Assembly (NCBI GenBank): GCA_037903475.1
Contig: JBAJFG010000297.1
Coordinates: 682,001-746,000, forward strand
From: Ancylostoma caninum
Taxonomy: Eukaryota > Nematoda > Chromadorea > Rhabditida > Ancylostomatidae
Direction of reading: 5' to 3'
Length of the DNA stretch: 64,000 nt
The notes under the pieces are model-generated. The model did no database searches. It was not told the origin of the DNA and was given only the letters and a program-made list of their open reading frames with translations. Positions 54,901 through 63,869 of the stretch are shown here, one piece after another; position 1 is the stretch's first letter, and each line of letters starts with the position of its first letter. A program made the translations under genes and the position numbers.

Positions 54901-57900
54901 CGATAGGGCCCACTCCAGTCAATCGCCAGTTTTGGGTGATTTCTTCCCGACTTCTCAGCAGGAACTCTTACGTATACCCTGTCCCCTGGGGCGAATCTGT
55001 AGGACTTGTCCGTATTCCACCGCTTGTCGTATGACTGTTTCATTATTTTCTGGTATTTATCAGTAACATCGTCGATGCAATCCCTGGCCAACTTAAGTCC
55101 ATTGAGAAACTGAGTTTTGTAGTTGTCAATGTCGACCTGGTAGGGTGACAGCTACTCCCTAGGGATGACCTTCGACGGAAACCTCGGATCAGTTCCATAG
55201 AAAAGGAAGTGGGGACTCTCCCCAGTACCCTCATGTGGGACTGCATTGTACGCGAAAACGACTTGGGGAAGTATTACATCCCATTCGGTTGGGAGTGTGC
55301 TCTTTTTCTTTAGCATTCTTATAATCGTGCCGTTAACCCTCTCAGTTAGTCCATTCTCTCGCGGGCAATACCCTTTGGTGAAGTTTTGTTTGATGCCCAT
55401 AATTTCACATAACGCTGCCATAATCGTGTTCTCAAACTCTGCGCCTCGATCGGAAAAAATAGCTTCTGGCCATCTACCGTTTTCGCACACCCACCTACTG
55501 AATATCATTTCCGCAATAGTCTCGGCCCTCTTATTCGCTATGGGATATGCCCCCAAGTACCTCGTGAATCTATCTATCACTGTCAGGACGTATTTATTCC
55601 CTTTGGTTGTGGGTCCCATCTCGAAAACATCTACGCCGATTACCTGGAAAGGTCGCACAGCAGAAACAGGCTTAAGTGGTGGCGTATTTTTCCGATGATT
55701 GTTCACGAGAAAGCATTTTTGACACTCGCGGCACCACTTCGTGAGATCCTGGAGCATGCCTGGCCAGAAAACCGTGAGATCCTGGAGCATGCCTGGCCAG
55801 AAAACCCTTCGCTGCAGCAGTTTGAATGTTTTCCTAGCGTTGAAATGTCCCCCAAGGGTGCCATGGTGGTGCTCCTGAAAGACATCTTTACGGCATGCTT
55901 CCGGCACCACTGTAGCTTTTTCGCCATCCTCCAAGATCAGTTTTAGCTGGCCATTGTCAAGCGTAAAGTCAGATGTTGAAAGGTTCCTATTGTGTCTTGC
56001 TAAGCGGATTTCCGTGCTGGCTCCCTTTTCTACAGCATCGATAACTGGTTGGAACTCGGGATCCGTGCGAAGCATTTCAAGCCATTTAGTCGGTTGAACA
56101 GCTCCGACTACTCCCTCGTTTTCGGTCCAGGTTGGCAAGGCGTTCCCTTCTAGCTGTGGTATCCCTCGCGACAGGGCGTCGGCCACGCTGTTAGCTGCAC
56201 CTTTGACATACTCAATTGGAATGTCATATCTTTGAATTTCTAATGCCCATCTGAGCACTCGCGGTGATACATTAGTTCTCTTGAAAAGCGATGCTAACGA
56301 CTGATGGTCGGTTCTTACCACCGTCTGTACTCCGAAGATGAAATAGTGAAATTTATGAAGTGCGTGCATTAAGGCGAGCGCTTCTAAATCTGTGACGTGA
56401 TATTTTTCCTCTGCTTTCGTTAGCCTCTTGGACGTGAAATAGACGGGATGAATGTAACCATCGTCACCTTTTTGGGCGAGAACGGCGCCTACTCCTACTT
56501 TGCTCGCGTCCGAATAGATGTAGAAAGGTTTAGTGCCGTTTTTGGCGCTCTGGATGTCGGGCTGGACTAGTACTGGTGCACACGAAAGCGCCTGTTTCAA
56601 TTTCTCGAAAGCTGACTCGTGGGTCTGTGTCCAGTTGAATTTGCTCTTTGCGCTGGTAAGCTCGTGAAGGGGTTTCGCGATATGAGAAAATCTCAAGATG
56701 AACTTGCGGTAGTAACCGGCCATCCCCAGAAAGGTCCGTAGCTGTGCGAGATTTTCCGGTCGTGGGTAATCGAGTTATGCGGGTTATCTTATCAGGGTCT
56801 GTCCGCACGCCATCGGCATCGATCATATGCCCAAGGAATGTGAGCTTTGTGGCCAGAAGTTTGCATTTTTGCGGCTTCACCTTGAGCTTCGCTTTACTCA
56901 GTGCTTCCAACACCTTGGAGAGTACTTCATAGTGACGTTCTACTGTTTTAGTCGCGATGAGTATATCATCTATATATACCGATACTTCGGGACCTAATAA
57001 GCCGCTTAGGACTGTTTCCATGAGGCGTTGGAAAACGGCTGGCGCTGTTGTAAGGCCGAAAGGTAGCACACGAAACTGGAATAATCCTGACGTCGTGGTG
57101 AATGCGCTGATTTCTTTAGCTCGATTACTCAGAGGAACCTGCCAATAACCAGATGCTAAATCAAGAGAAGAAAAGAACTTCTTACCGCTAAGGTTCTGTA
57201 AGGTTACGTCCACAGCTGGTAAAGGATATGAGTCCTTTTTGGTTCTTTTGTTTACTTCCCTATAATCAACGCACAGCCTGATGGAGCCGTCTTTCTTGGC
57301 GACTAAAACGATTGGTGATGCCCAGGGGGAATGGCTTTCCTCTATTATTTTCCTTTCCTTCAAGTCAGCGAGCAGATCGCTGACTTGGGGCCTTATTCCG
57401 TAAGGGACAGGCCTCGTTTTCTGGCGGATAGGGGTCCCGTTCTCGAGTTCTATATCGTAGCAGATCATGTCAGTGCACCCTAGCTCTATGTCTGACAGAG
57501 CGAATGTGCTACTATGCTTCACAATTATTTCCCGGAGCTGCCTTGGGAGGGTCTTTTCCATGCGATTCTCTGATAGCGTTTTGCAAAGCATTTCCTCGCG
57601 ATCTTTATACGGTACAATGGGGCGTTTGATTACCATCATATCGCCGGGAATGTCTGCGGATTGTGGTTCGTACAACTTCTCGTCAGACCATTTGCCTAAC
57701 GTCTCTCCTTTTTTTATTACCCACGGTTCTTCGGTTTTATTGACTACAGATATCGGTGCCGTTCCCTGGGTTTTGCGGCATACCCCTGATGCTATATCCT
57801 TACGGTTTGACCAAAAGATGCACTCTGATCCACTGTAATCACCGGTTAATTCTATAGTAGCGGAACCATTGGGTGGAATCACAACCCGGTCTTGCGCTTT

Positions 57901-60900
57901 GGCTAGTTTAAAGGTATGCCCCCCATGAAGCTGGTTTCCCGCATCTCTTTGTGGGTTTCCTGCATCCCTTCGAGGCTGTGACATGTTTGACCCTCCGTCT
58001 GGCATTTGCACACGCACTCCAAGTGCGCCTAGAACATTCGTCCCAAGGAGTAAAACTTCATCACTGCTTGGGTGAACGTGCATTTGCGCCTTTATTGTGG
58101 GACTGCCTACGAGTTTTACATCGGCCTCTATAATCATGTGGAATTGCATAGGGTTCCCTGATGCGTCCACTATCCGCTGCTCGCCTCCCTTACCAATCAT
58201 GGTCACTTTGCTGTCCAAGTCAATACCCTCGTTCCGTGTTCGCTTCAGCAACCCTACTGGTACTATCGTAATAATGGAGCCTGTGTCCACAAGGGCCCTG
58301 GCACGCATGCCGAAAATTTCCACATCGCATATGCAAGGCTCTCCGTACGCCGTGGTGGCTCTTTCAGCATCCTCGTGGCTGCCCTGTATTGCTTTACACC
58401 AGTTATTCAAATAGGTTGTGAAACTGCTGCCGGGTTGTATGAGGTCATCGGTCCCCATCTCAGTGTTTGGTGCTTGACGGGTTGAGTGGGATTTCAGCTC
58501 TTTCCGAGCCGGTATTTTCGGGCCTAGTCTCCTCGGACACTCCGCTGCTATGTGCCCCTCTTCAGCGCACGAGTAACATTTCGGAGTTCGCTTCTTACTG
58601 GTTTGTTGCTCAACGTGGCCAGAGGATGGATTCGTACTCGCGCTGATATCCTTACTTGTAGGCCCATTGCTTACCCTAAAAAACCTGGAGTTCCGAAGAT
58701 TTCGTCTTTTTGAGCGAATATCCTCCGAGGGTGGCTTCCCTTTCGCTGGTGATGTGCGCTCCAACCGTAAGGCTACCGTTTTGACTGACTCGTAAACATA
58801 CCCCCTAGGCGCATCCAAAGCGGCCAACATGTAATACGAATCACTCCAGTGCTGTAGGGCTTTATACAATTTCGATCCTAGTTCGAAATCAGACCCATCC
58901 TTGTCCAGAGTTCGAGCCAGTTTTTCTAAGCGAGCGCAGAATTCTACAACTGTCTCTTCATCCCGCTTAGCCAAATGGTCCCATTTCTCCTGTGCTCTAC
59001 AGGGGAACGGCGAGCATCTTCTAGCGCCTTAACGATACCCGCGCAAGAGCCCCTACGTATGGCTTTTGGCAAACTTTTGTATGTGGCTCGAGCTACCCCA
59101 TCCAGTAGACTAGTAAGGATGTCCCTACGGTCCTGGTCGGACCATACTGTTGTTGGATACCTAACCTCAAACAACGTTAAAAAATCTTTCAGGGATCCCT
59201 TACCGCTGTACCTAGGCATCTGGGGCGCCGCTTGTGCCTTGAGTACCTCCTTCATGACATCAACTATGTCAAGATGTGAAGCGCCGTGGCCAATGCAAGT
59301 AGACTTACTTGAGCTCTGCTCTTGGGAAGATCCGTTCGACGAGCTCCTGGATGATCCCATGTAATTCTCGCTCAGGGCCGTCGCTTGTCCATCGTTCCTC
59401 GGCTGGGTAGGACGTATCCCCATAGTTGAGCCATGCTGCAAAGGTTGTTCCACAACTACGCTCTTTGTAGATGCACCTTTTATTTGTACTTTGACATCCT
59501 CCCAGTAGCTTCCTTTATTCCTACCTGCCATAGATTGTGCGTCACCCACTCCATGGTGATCTGCGATTTCGTCCAGCTCCCTTTGGAGGTCGTCGACACG
59601 TAACTGCAATGCCACAATTTCCGCTTGTTTCTCACTCATTTGGCGTTCCCTACTCTCTATCTCCGGTACTATGTCCTCAAGGTCACAGCTAAACTTCTGC
59701 TTGACCACATTAATTACACCGGCTTGGGTACTTGCCATACTGAGTAGCTGCTTGACCTCCGCAGGGGTCGCATTCAACTCACTCAAAAGTGCGGCCTGCG
59801 ACGCGGTTTGCTGAGTGCCTCTAATGGTTTCAGCCTGCATCGCCCTACCTTTGGCCTCTACCGTGGAAACCGCGTCGGAGACTGCACGGGAGATGTGCTC
59901 TTGTTCTTGAGCACTCATTCCTGTGAGAGACAGCTGCTCCCTGAGTACACGTCTTATCAGCCCGAATTCGTTCACAGGAAGAAGTCTAACCTGTTCGTTA
60001 GGCTCCTGTGAGCTCTCGGCATCCTCCATGTTGACTTCTTCCGCCTGCTCCATTGACGGCATCCTTACACTCCCTGAAGTTTCGATTTGCTTTCCAGGCT
60101 TGAGAGTCCGCTCGGCCCCCATGTTACGTTCACGTTACGTTTTCCCGGCTTTCTCCCAGTGGTGGAAAGTGACACAAACAAGGAAGCTTTATTAAGGAAA
60201 CCCTAAACAAAACACAGGGGAACGAAAAAAAAGAGAAACAAAGTGATACGGAGTGTGATTTCGAGGGGGACGTGTGAAAAGGCAACTCACGACTTGCGTT
60301 GGTCTCCGATCCAGCTGCGTGCGAGGAGGGGGTGTCGTTCCTGGTTTACTCGCGTCCGTGCTGCGGCCAGCCGACTTCGAGATCTGGCTGAATTCCCTTT
60401 TCCTCGACCTGCTCGCCTCTTAGCACTTCCGGCTCGGCGCGTAAAACTTCCATTGGTTCAAGGATTCCCGCTCAGCCCCTATTGGTGGTGGCAGGCTGTC
60501 CGCGCGCTCGAGTTTTTCTGATTTGTGACCTTTGACCCGACGTCGTGATCGCCTTTTCTTAGTTACAATGTGAAACTTCTGGAAATGAGCATGAAAAACA
60601 AACTTCACCTTGGGAAAACTGAGTGACTGCGGCAGAAATCAGCTGATCCGGATCGCGCCACATCTCACCCTGCGGATACCCGGATACCAAGTCTAACTTG
60701 TTAAATCTTGGGAACGCTGATGCCTTCGGCGGTGCAACTTGCGTAGAATTACTGGGACTATCAACCAGACTCCAAAACTTTCAAAATTTTGGACATGAAG
60801 GTTATCGTGGGTGCTGCCTTTAAAGGCGAGTGTTTCTGCCTGCCAGTTCCACTCAGTCACAGCCTCCTTAGAAAATGTGAAAGTCCTTATTTTGCACAGT

Positions 60901-62022
60901 GTTTTTGAAGTGGTTTTTGTTGAATAAGTAAGATAATCCCCTATTTACCATGGAGTGAATGTGCCAGTGATCGAATGAATACGCCCCATGTACTCCCACA
61001 TTATCTTCTGGAAAATTTCAGCCTAGCTGGCAGTCAAAAATCAGTGCGACTACCAAATTAGAACGTGCGCAGTTTGTCAAAAACAGCTCTGCGCTCTCCA
61101 CCTAGGAATATACCATTACCCACTCCTTTCTGAACCGCCTGTGCTGATGTCAAACCACTTTCCATGTTAACGTATCTATGAAAATATTCTTTAGATGGCT
61201 ATGATCAGCGATTCACTTCTAATCCGTATGCCACTTCGATCGAAAAAGAGATGGTGCACGTGTTATTGATCCCGACAGAACAACTGCGAAAACATTCTCT
61301 ACGACTGGCGATACCGTTTACGTGCAAAGGTGTGTGATTCTATCGTACCCTGCGTTTTGTTACTCTGAACGAATTTTATTGTGTGATTTTCAACATCTTT
61401 CTTATAAACAGTCATTGTAGGCCTGAAGGTTTGGAGCAGCAATATCGCAAGAACTGTAAGGGATGTGGAGTGCCGCTTCTTTACCAACACCCGTTCAATT
61501 TGAAACTCGTTTTCACATTTCGCGAGGCGCTGCTTTCGGCGCAGGAAATGGGAGGTTTCAGTGGAAATAACGAGGAACGAAGGGCGAAGAAGGTAATTGG
61601 TTATGCGGTGTTGTGAGAAGAAGTCACAGTCGAAAGCTTTTCTTTCAGATTATCACGAAGAGGAATGTGGAGAATCAAGGAAAAATGGGTTCAGTTACTG
61701 TTTCCACAATGGAGGGTGAAGAGGAGGAGGAGATCAAGGCGGTACCTTCATGTTATTTCCTTTCCAATTGTTAACTTGTTATCTTCATACATAAGTACAA
61801 TGTTTTGTTTCCATATTTTTGTTTACCCTGGCCCTTTTCCTTGGTCCTTAATCCTTTTTAAATAGTATGAAGTTTTTTCAGCGTGAAACAGCTGAATCCT
61901 ACTCTATGAACGCCCGAATTGTTCGTGATGCTCTGAACCGGAAGGGAATGATCAAAGACAAGCTGCTGGGACGAGAAGTTACGGAAGGACCAGCTTCAAA
62001 AAAGAGAGGGACTTTATTGTGA
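51962..62022 (+). CDS. STEEP1: STEEP1 (CXorf56 family) homologue, five or six exons, apparent frameshift
   Basis: Assembled by eye from exons at 52095-52178, 61195-61329, 61421-61592, 61649-61741 and 61882-62022, with a tentative start exon 51962-51988. The product matches human STEEP1 along its length: [48 protein letters not shown], [22 protein letters not shown] and a basic tail. The paired Cys motifs CNCG and CKGC are kept. STEEP1 promotes exit of STING from the endoplasmic reticulum in vertebrates; the role in invertebrates is less clear. All introns but the first are 56-140 bp. The first is 9,016 bp and holds two nested elements. The 61195-61329 exon needs removal of one base to stay in frame, so this is either a pseudogene, a sequencing error or an allele defect. 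Confidence 0.8.
52095..52178 (+). CDS. STEEP1 homologue exon with DREEY..YYCNCGQ
   Basis: 28 codons in phase 0 after TTTCAG (52089-52094) and before GTTAGT (52179). Contains [20 protein letters not shown], matching human DREEY..KPLHVYYCLCGQ, with the CxC pair conserved. This is the last exon before the 9-kb intron. Confidence 0.8.
52889..53333 (-). repeat. 3' LTR of Gypsy element 2
   Basis: 445 bp, starting TGTTACGTTCACGTTACG on the plus strand and ending CTTAGTTACA. Differs from the other LTR at 5 or so positions (for example GAGGAGGGG versus GAGGAGGGGG). Confidence 0.9.
53334..53351 (-). promoter_or_regulatory. Polypurine tract of Gypsy element 2
   Basis: On the minus strand AATAAGGGAGGGGCA lies directly before the 3' LTR. 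A purine run at this place primes plus-strand synthesis in LTR elements. Confidence 0.7.
53368..54429 (-). CDS. Extra ORF of Gypsy element 2 between pol and 3' LTR (unknown)
   Basis: Starts 32 bp after the pol stop in a different frame. 261 codons to a TAG at 53644-53646, after which the same frame stays open to 53368, giving 353 codons with one stop. The first part has [20 protein letters not shown] and [19 protein letters not shown] then [12 protein letters not shown]; the C-terminal part is rich in Arg, His, Ser and Tyr ([25 protein letters not shown]). No clear signal peptide or membrane segment, so it is not an obvious envelope protein despite its position. I do not recognise the family. 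The element is young and the frame long, which argues it was selected. Confidence 0.6.
54462..56723 (-). pseudogene. RNase H and integrase of Gypsy element 2
   Basis: 56723-55152 is open: GMAGYYRKF (end of RT connection), [36 protein letters not shown] (RNase H), VADALSRG, then the integrase zinc finger ([18 protein letters not shown]), core Asp in GVDVFEMGP, Asp in [10 protein letters not shown] and Glu in [13 protein letters not shown] at 55152-55154 follows PRE; the same frame continues (LSPYQVDID) to 54462 with the GPY-like [11 protein letters not shown] and a basic tail. A 33-bp tandem duplication (55741-55806) adds 11 residues, [11 protein letters not shown], between the His and Cys pairs of the zinc finger. 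Confidence 0.85.
55741..55806. repeat. Exact 33-bp tandem duplication in integrase
   Basis: 55741-55773 and 55774-55806 are identical, starting GTGAGATCCTGGAGC. Length is a multiple of three, so the frame is kept. Confidence 0.95.
56530..58974 (-). pseudogene. Gag C-terminal part, protease and reverse transcriptase of Gypsy element 2
   Basis: 814 codons open. It starts within capsid ([21 protein letters not shown]), then the CCHC knuckle [17 protein letters not shown] (intact), the protease [15 protein letters not shown] with [13 protein letters not shown] (motif A) and [11 protein letters not shown] (YIDD), to the end of the palm. It leaves the correct frame near 56760, where the next ORF takes over by one base. 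The ATG at 58974 is internal to gag, so this is not a natural start. Gag and pol appear to have been one frame. Confidence 0.85.
58944..60122 (-). pseudogene. Gag N-terminal part of Gypsy element 2
   Basis: 392 codons from an ATG made of the last A of the LTR and TG of the PBS ([10 protein letters not shown]). Contains a coiled coil ([18 protein letters not shown] and onward) and the start of capsid ([38 protein letters not shown]). The frame departs from capsid near 58980-59040 and the rest of capsid lies in the frame of the 814-codon ORF, a relative shift of -1. This breaks one domain, so it is more likely a mutation than programmed shifting. Confidence 0.8.
60122..60567 (-). repeat. 5' LTR of Gypsy element 2
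   Basis: 446 bp with the same TG..CA ends. Followed on the minus strand by TGGGGGCCGAGCGG, the presumed primer-binding site. TGGGGGC fits the 3' end of a tRNA-Pro (..GCCCCCA), but the match does not extend further, so the primer is uncertain. Confidence 0.9.
60824..61194. other. Remainder of the long STEEP1 intron
   Basis: No ORF or element end seen between the TTAA element and the TTCTTTAG acceptor. Confidence 0.4.
61195..61329 (+). CDS. STEEP1 homologue exon carrying an apparent +1 base frameshift
   Basis: Acceptor TTCTTTAG ends at 61194; the donor is GTGTGT at 61330. The first part reads [16 protein letters not shown] and, one base out of register after the A5 run at 61243-61247, the rest reads [19 protein letters not shown]. 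Both halves match consecutive parts of STEEP1 (MVLVLDCQLEKLPMR, RSRVID..MYLRRPEG). In the original frame a TGA comes at 61267-61269. The exon is 135 nt, whereas the flanking phases require a length of 2 modulo 3, so one base is in excess. Confidence 0.75.
61421..61592 (+). CDS. STEEP1 homologue exon with [12 protein letters not shown]
   Basis: Begins after TTGTAG, completing an Arg codon split across the intron, and ends before GTAATT. Reads [20 protein letters not shown], matching human [20 protein letters not shown]; the CxxC pair is kept. The later half ([19 protein letters not shown]) corresponds to the less conserved loop. Confidence 0.85.
61649..61741 (+). CDS. STEEP1 homologue exon with [16 protein letters not shown]
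   Basis: 31 codons in phase 0 between TTTCAG and GTACCT. Reads ITKRNVENQ then [19 protein letters not shown], matching human [26 protein letters not shown]. The acidic run is the clearest signature of the family. Confidence 0.85.
61882..62022 (+). CDS. STEEP1 homologue last exon
   Basis: Begins after TTTTTTCAG and ends with TGA at 62020-62022. Reads [20 protein letters not shown] then KGM, matching human [23 protein letters not shown], and ends with GTLL, like the human GTLIDNQFK end. No poly(A) signal of standard form was seen in the first 100 bp. Confidence 0.8.
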   Translation, partial: RETAESYSMNARIVRDALNRKGMIKDKLLGREVTEGPASKKRGTLL

Positions 62023-62299
62023 TGCGATTTTGTTACGATAGTCGGTTGTTACTGATTCTCCTATTGTACATAGTTGTTATGAAGCACTACCTTTAATGTA
62101 CATTCAAATGTTTTAATCATTGTTTGTATCTTGTGGCTAAAAAGTTGCCCACATGTGGCTTGGCTGGCTGAGTCGGAAGAACGTTGTCCGATTTTTTCTA
62201 TCATGTTCATCGCATGTTGGTGATTGCTTACAAAACTAACTGTCTGAATACTTGGGAACTTGCTCTGTATAGAATTTTAACTCCAGAAGAAAGGTGTGT

Positions 62300-63090
62300 T
62301 TGCCGGTTCCTGACTGACTGACTTAACTGGCGCACTCACCCTGTGTATCTCGCCAACCCCGTGGATCACCTCCCTTTCCGATATCTCAGGCAATAGCCTA
62401 GACTTAACTGGCGCACTCACCCCAGTAACTGGCACACTCACCTCATGCATTTCGCTACCGCCGTGGATTATCTCCCTTCCCAAAAGCTCAGGCATTAGCC
62501 TGGACAATAACTTGCGCACTCACCCGACTTCTCAAAAGCTCAGGCAATAGCTTAGACTTAACTGGGCGCACCCACCCTATGTATTTCGGCAACCCCGTTG
62601 ATTACCTCCCTTCCCAAAAGCTCAGGCAGTAGCCTAGACTTGACTGGCGCACTCACCCCATGAATCTCACTAACCCCGTGGATTACCTCCATTTCCAGAA
62701 GCTCAGGGAAACGCTTTGACAATAACTTGCGCAGCCAACCCATGTATTTCGCCAACCTCGTGGATCACTTTACTTCCCAATATTTCAGGCAATAGCCTAG
62801 ACTTAACTGGCGCACTCACCGCATGTACTGGCGCGCTCACCCCAATAACTGGCACACTCACCTCATGCATTTCGCTATCCCCGTGGATTACCTCCCTTCA
62901 AAAAAGCTCAGGCAATAGCCTCGACAATAGCTTGCGCACCCAGCCCATTTGTCTCACCAACCCCGTGGATTACCTCCTTTCCCAAAAACTCAGGCAATAG
63001 CCTAAACAACAACTGACGCACTCACCCCATGTACTGGCGTACTCACTCCAATAACTGGCTCCCTTACCCCATGTATTTCGCCTAACCGTG
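62300..63090. repeat. 81-bp minisatellite downstream of STEEP1, nine or so units
   Basis: The unit reads approximately ACTTAACTGGCGCACTCACC, then CCATGTATTTCGCCAACC, CCGTGGATTACCTCCCTTCC and CAAAAGCTCAGGCAATAGCC. Some units have a shortened or doubled ACTGGC.CACTCACC part. On the minus strand the 81-bp period gives a 27-aa repeat (VSAPVKSRLLPELLGREVIHG and GVSEIHG), open for 80 codons at 62519-62277 and 65 codons at 62755-62558. Coding status is unknown. Confidence 0.8.
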
Positions 63091-63830
63091 GCTTGGTTTA
63101 CTGACTTACCAAATTTGTACAAAATAACTCTGCTGAAACGATATGAAATAGAGTATCTCATTTTGAGGGAGTGAGTCCTGCACACCAAGTTGGCGCACAT
63201 GAAAAAACCGCACTGGGCCATTACTGTCATGGTCTTTGAAACGTAGCACACTAACGTGACTTACGGGGCCACTAGTCAAACTATTTATTATTTGGATTTG
63301 GAATTGATAAATGGAACGAATTTTCTTTATATTCGTCCTCGCACATTTTACTCAAATTTGTTTCTGTACCAATCAGCTTTGAATTTTATGTGTCTATGTT
63401 TCGTGGAACTCTAAAACTCTATGAAGGGTATCGTATTGCCAAAAGAAAAAACTTCAACTGGATTTCTACAATTTCATCTCGTGTACGCAATCCACACAGC
63501 AACGTTTTTCTTAATTTAATAAGCATTTGAGTAACGTACGTGCTTCAGATTCGTCTCTCAGACACATAAAACAACTGGTACCAAACCGCGAAGTTTTAAG
63601 TTTCCTTAAAAAATAACTGAGCATTGATTCAATACCCAAGCTCCTAAAACGAGGGCTTCTTTATGAATTCATTTAACTCATGAGGTTTTAGTCATAAAAA
63701 GCTTAACATGAGGACTCTATCGTTTTACCATGACCTGTTTCAAGCATTTCCAAGCAAGTTCGCTCAAATACATCAACAATAATCTAAATGAAAGGTTTTT
63801 ATTGGATTTCAGTGTTATAGCTTAGTTTTA
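63091..63830. other. No gene recognised
   Basis: AT-rich; a 93-codon minus-strand ORF (63251-62970) overlaps the end of the minisatellite and has no motif I recognise. Confidence 0.3.
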
Positions 63831-63869
63831 GTTTCATTCAGCCACTGTAGTTCAGTGGCTGGATGAAAC
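63831..63869. repeat. 17-bp-arm hairpin
   Basis: GTTTCATTCAGCCACTG (63831-63847), loop TAGTT, then CAGTGGCTGGATGAAAC (63853-63869); one G-U/mismatch position. Stem strength is far above chance for AT-rich DNA. Could be a small regulatory or foldback sequence. Confidence 0.65.

Larger units (their letters stand above)
52889..60567 (-). mobile_element. Young Gypsy LTR retrotransposon, element 2 (7.68 kb)
   Basis: Two LTRs (52889-53333 and 60122-60567), TG..CA ends, target duplication ATGT at 52885-52888 and 60568-60571. It is read on the minus strand: 5' LTR, gag, protease, RT, RNase H, integrase, an extra ORF, polypurine tract, 3' LTR. The LTRs differ at about four substitutions and one indel by eye, so insertion was recent. 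Coding breaks: a frame change inside gag (about 58980-59040), one near 56758-56765, a TAG in integrase at 55152-55154, a TAG in the extra ORF at 53644-53646, and a 33-bp duplication. It lies antisense in the STEEP1 intron. Confidence 0.9.
52417..60819. mobile_element. TTAA-flanked DNA element (~720 bp net) in the STEEP1 intron, split by the Gypsy
   Basis: Left end after TTAA (52413-52416) is AGGCAGCACCCACGA; the right end is TCGTGGGTGCTGCCT before TTAA (60820-60823). The ends are 15-bp perfect inverted repeats and TTAA is the target of piggyBac-type transposons. Removing the Gypsy and one ATGT duplication leaves about 720 bp with no transposase, so it is non-autonomous. A related end lies at 24084. 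Confidence 0.7.

Noticed and set aside
58944..58974. Programmed -1 frameshift in gag of the young Gypsy
   Set aside because: The shift falls within capsid, splitting one domain, and no slippery heptamer with a downstream structure was evident; a mutation is simpler.
62277..63251. Separate short genes on the minus strand
   Set aside because: The ORFs at 62277-62519 and 62558-62755 are windows on one tandem repeat, and 62970-63251 overlaps its end; coding is unproven.
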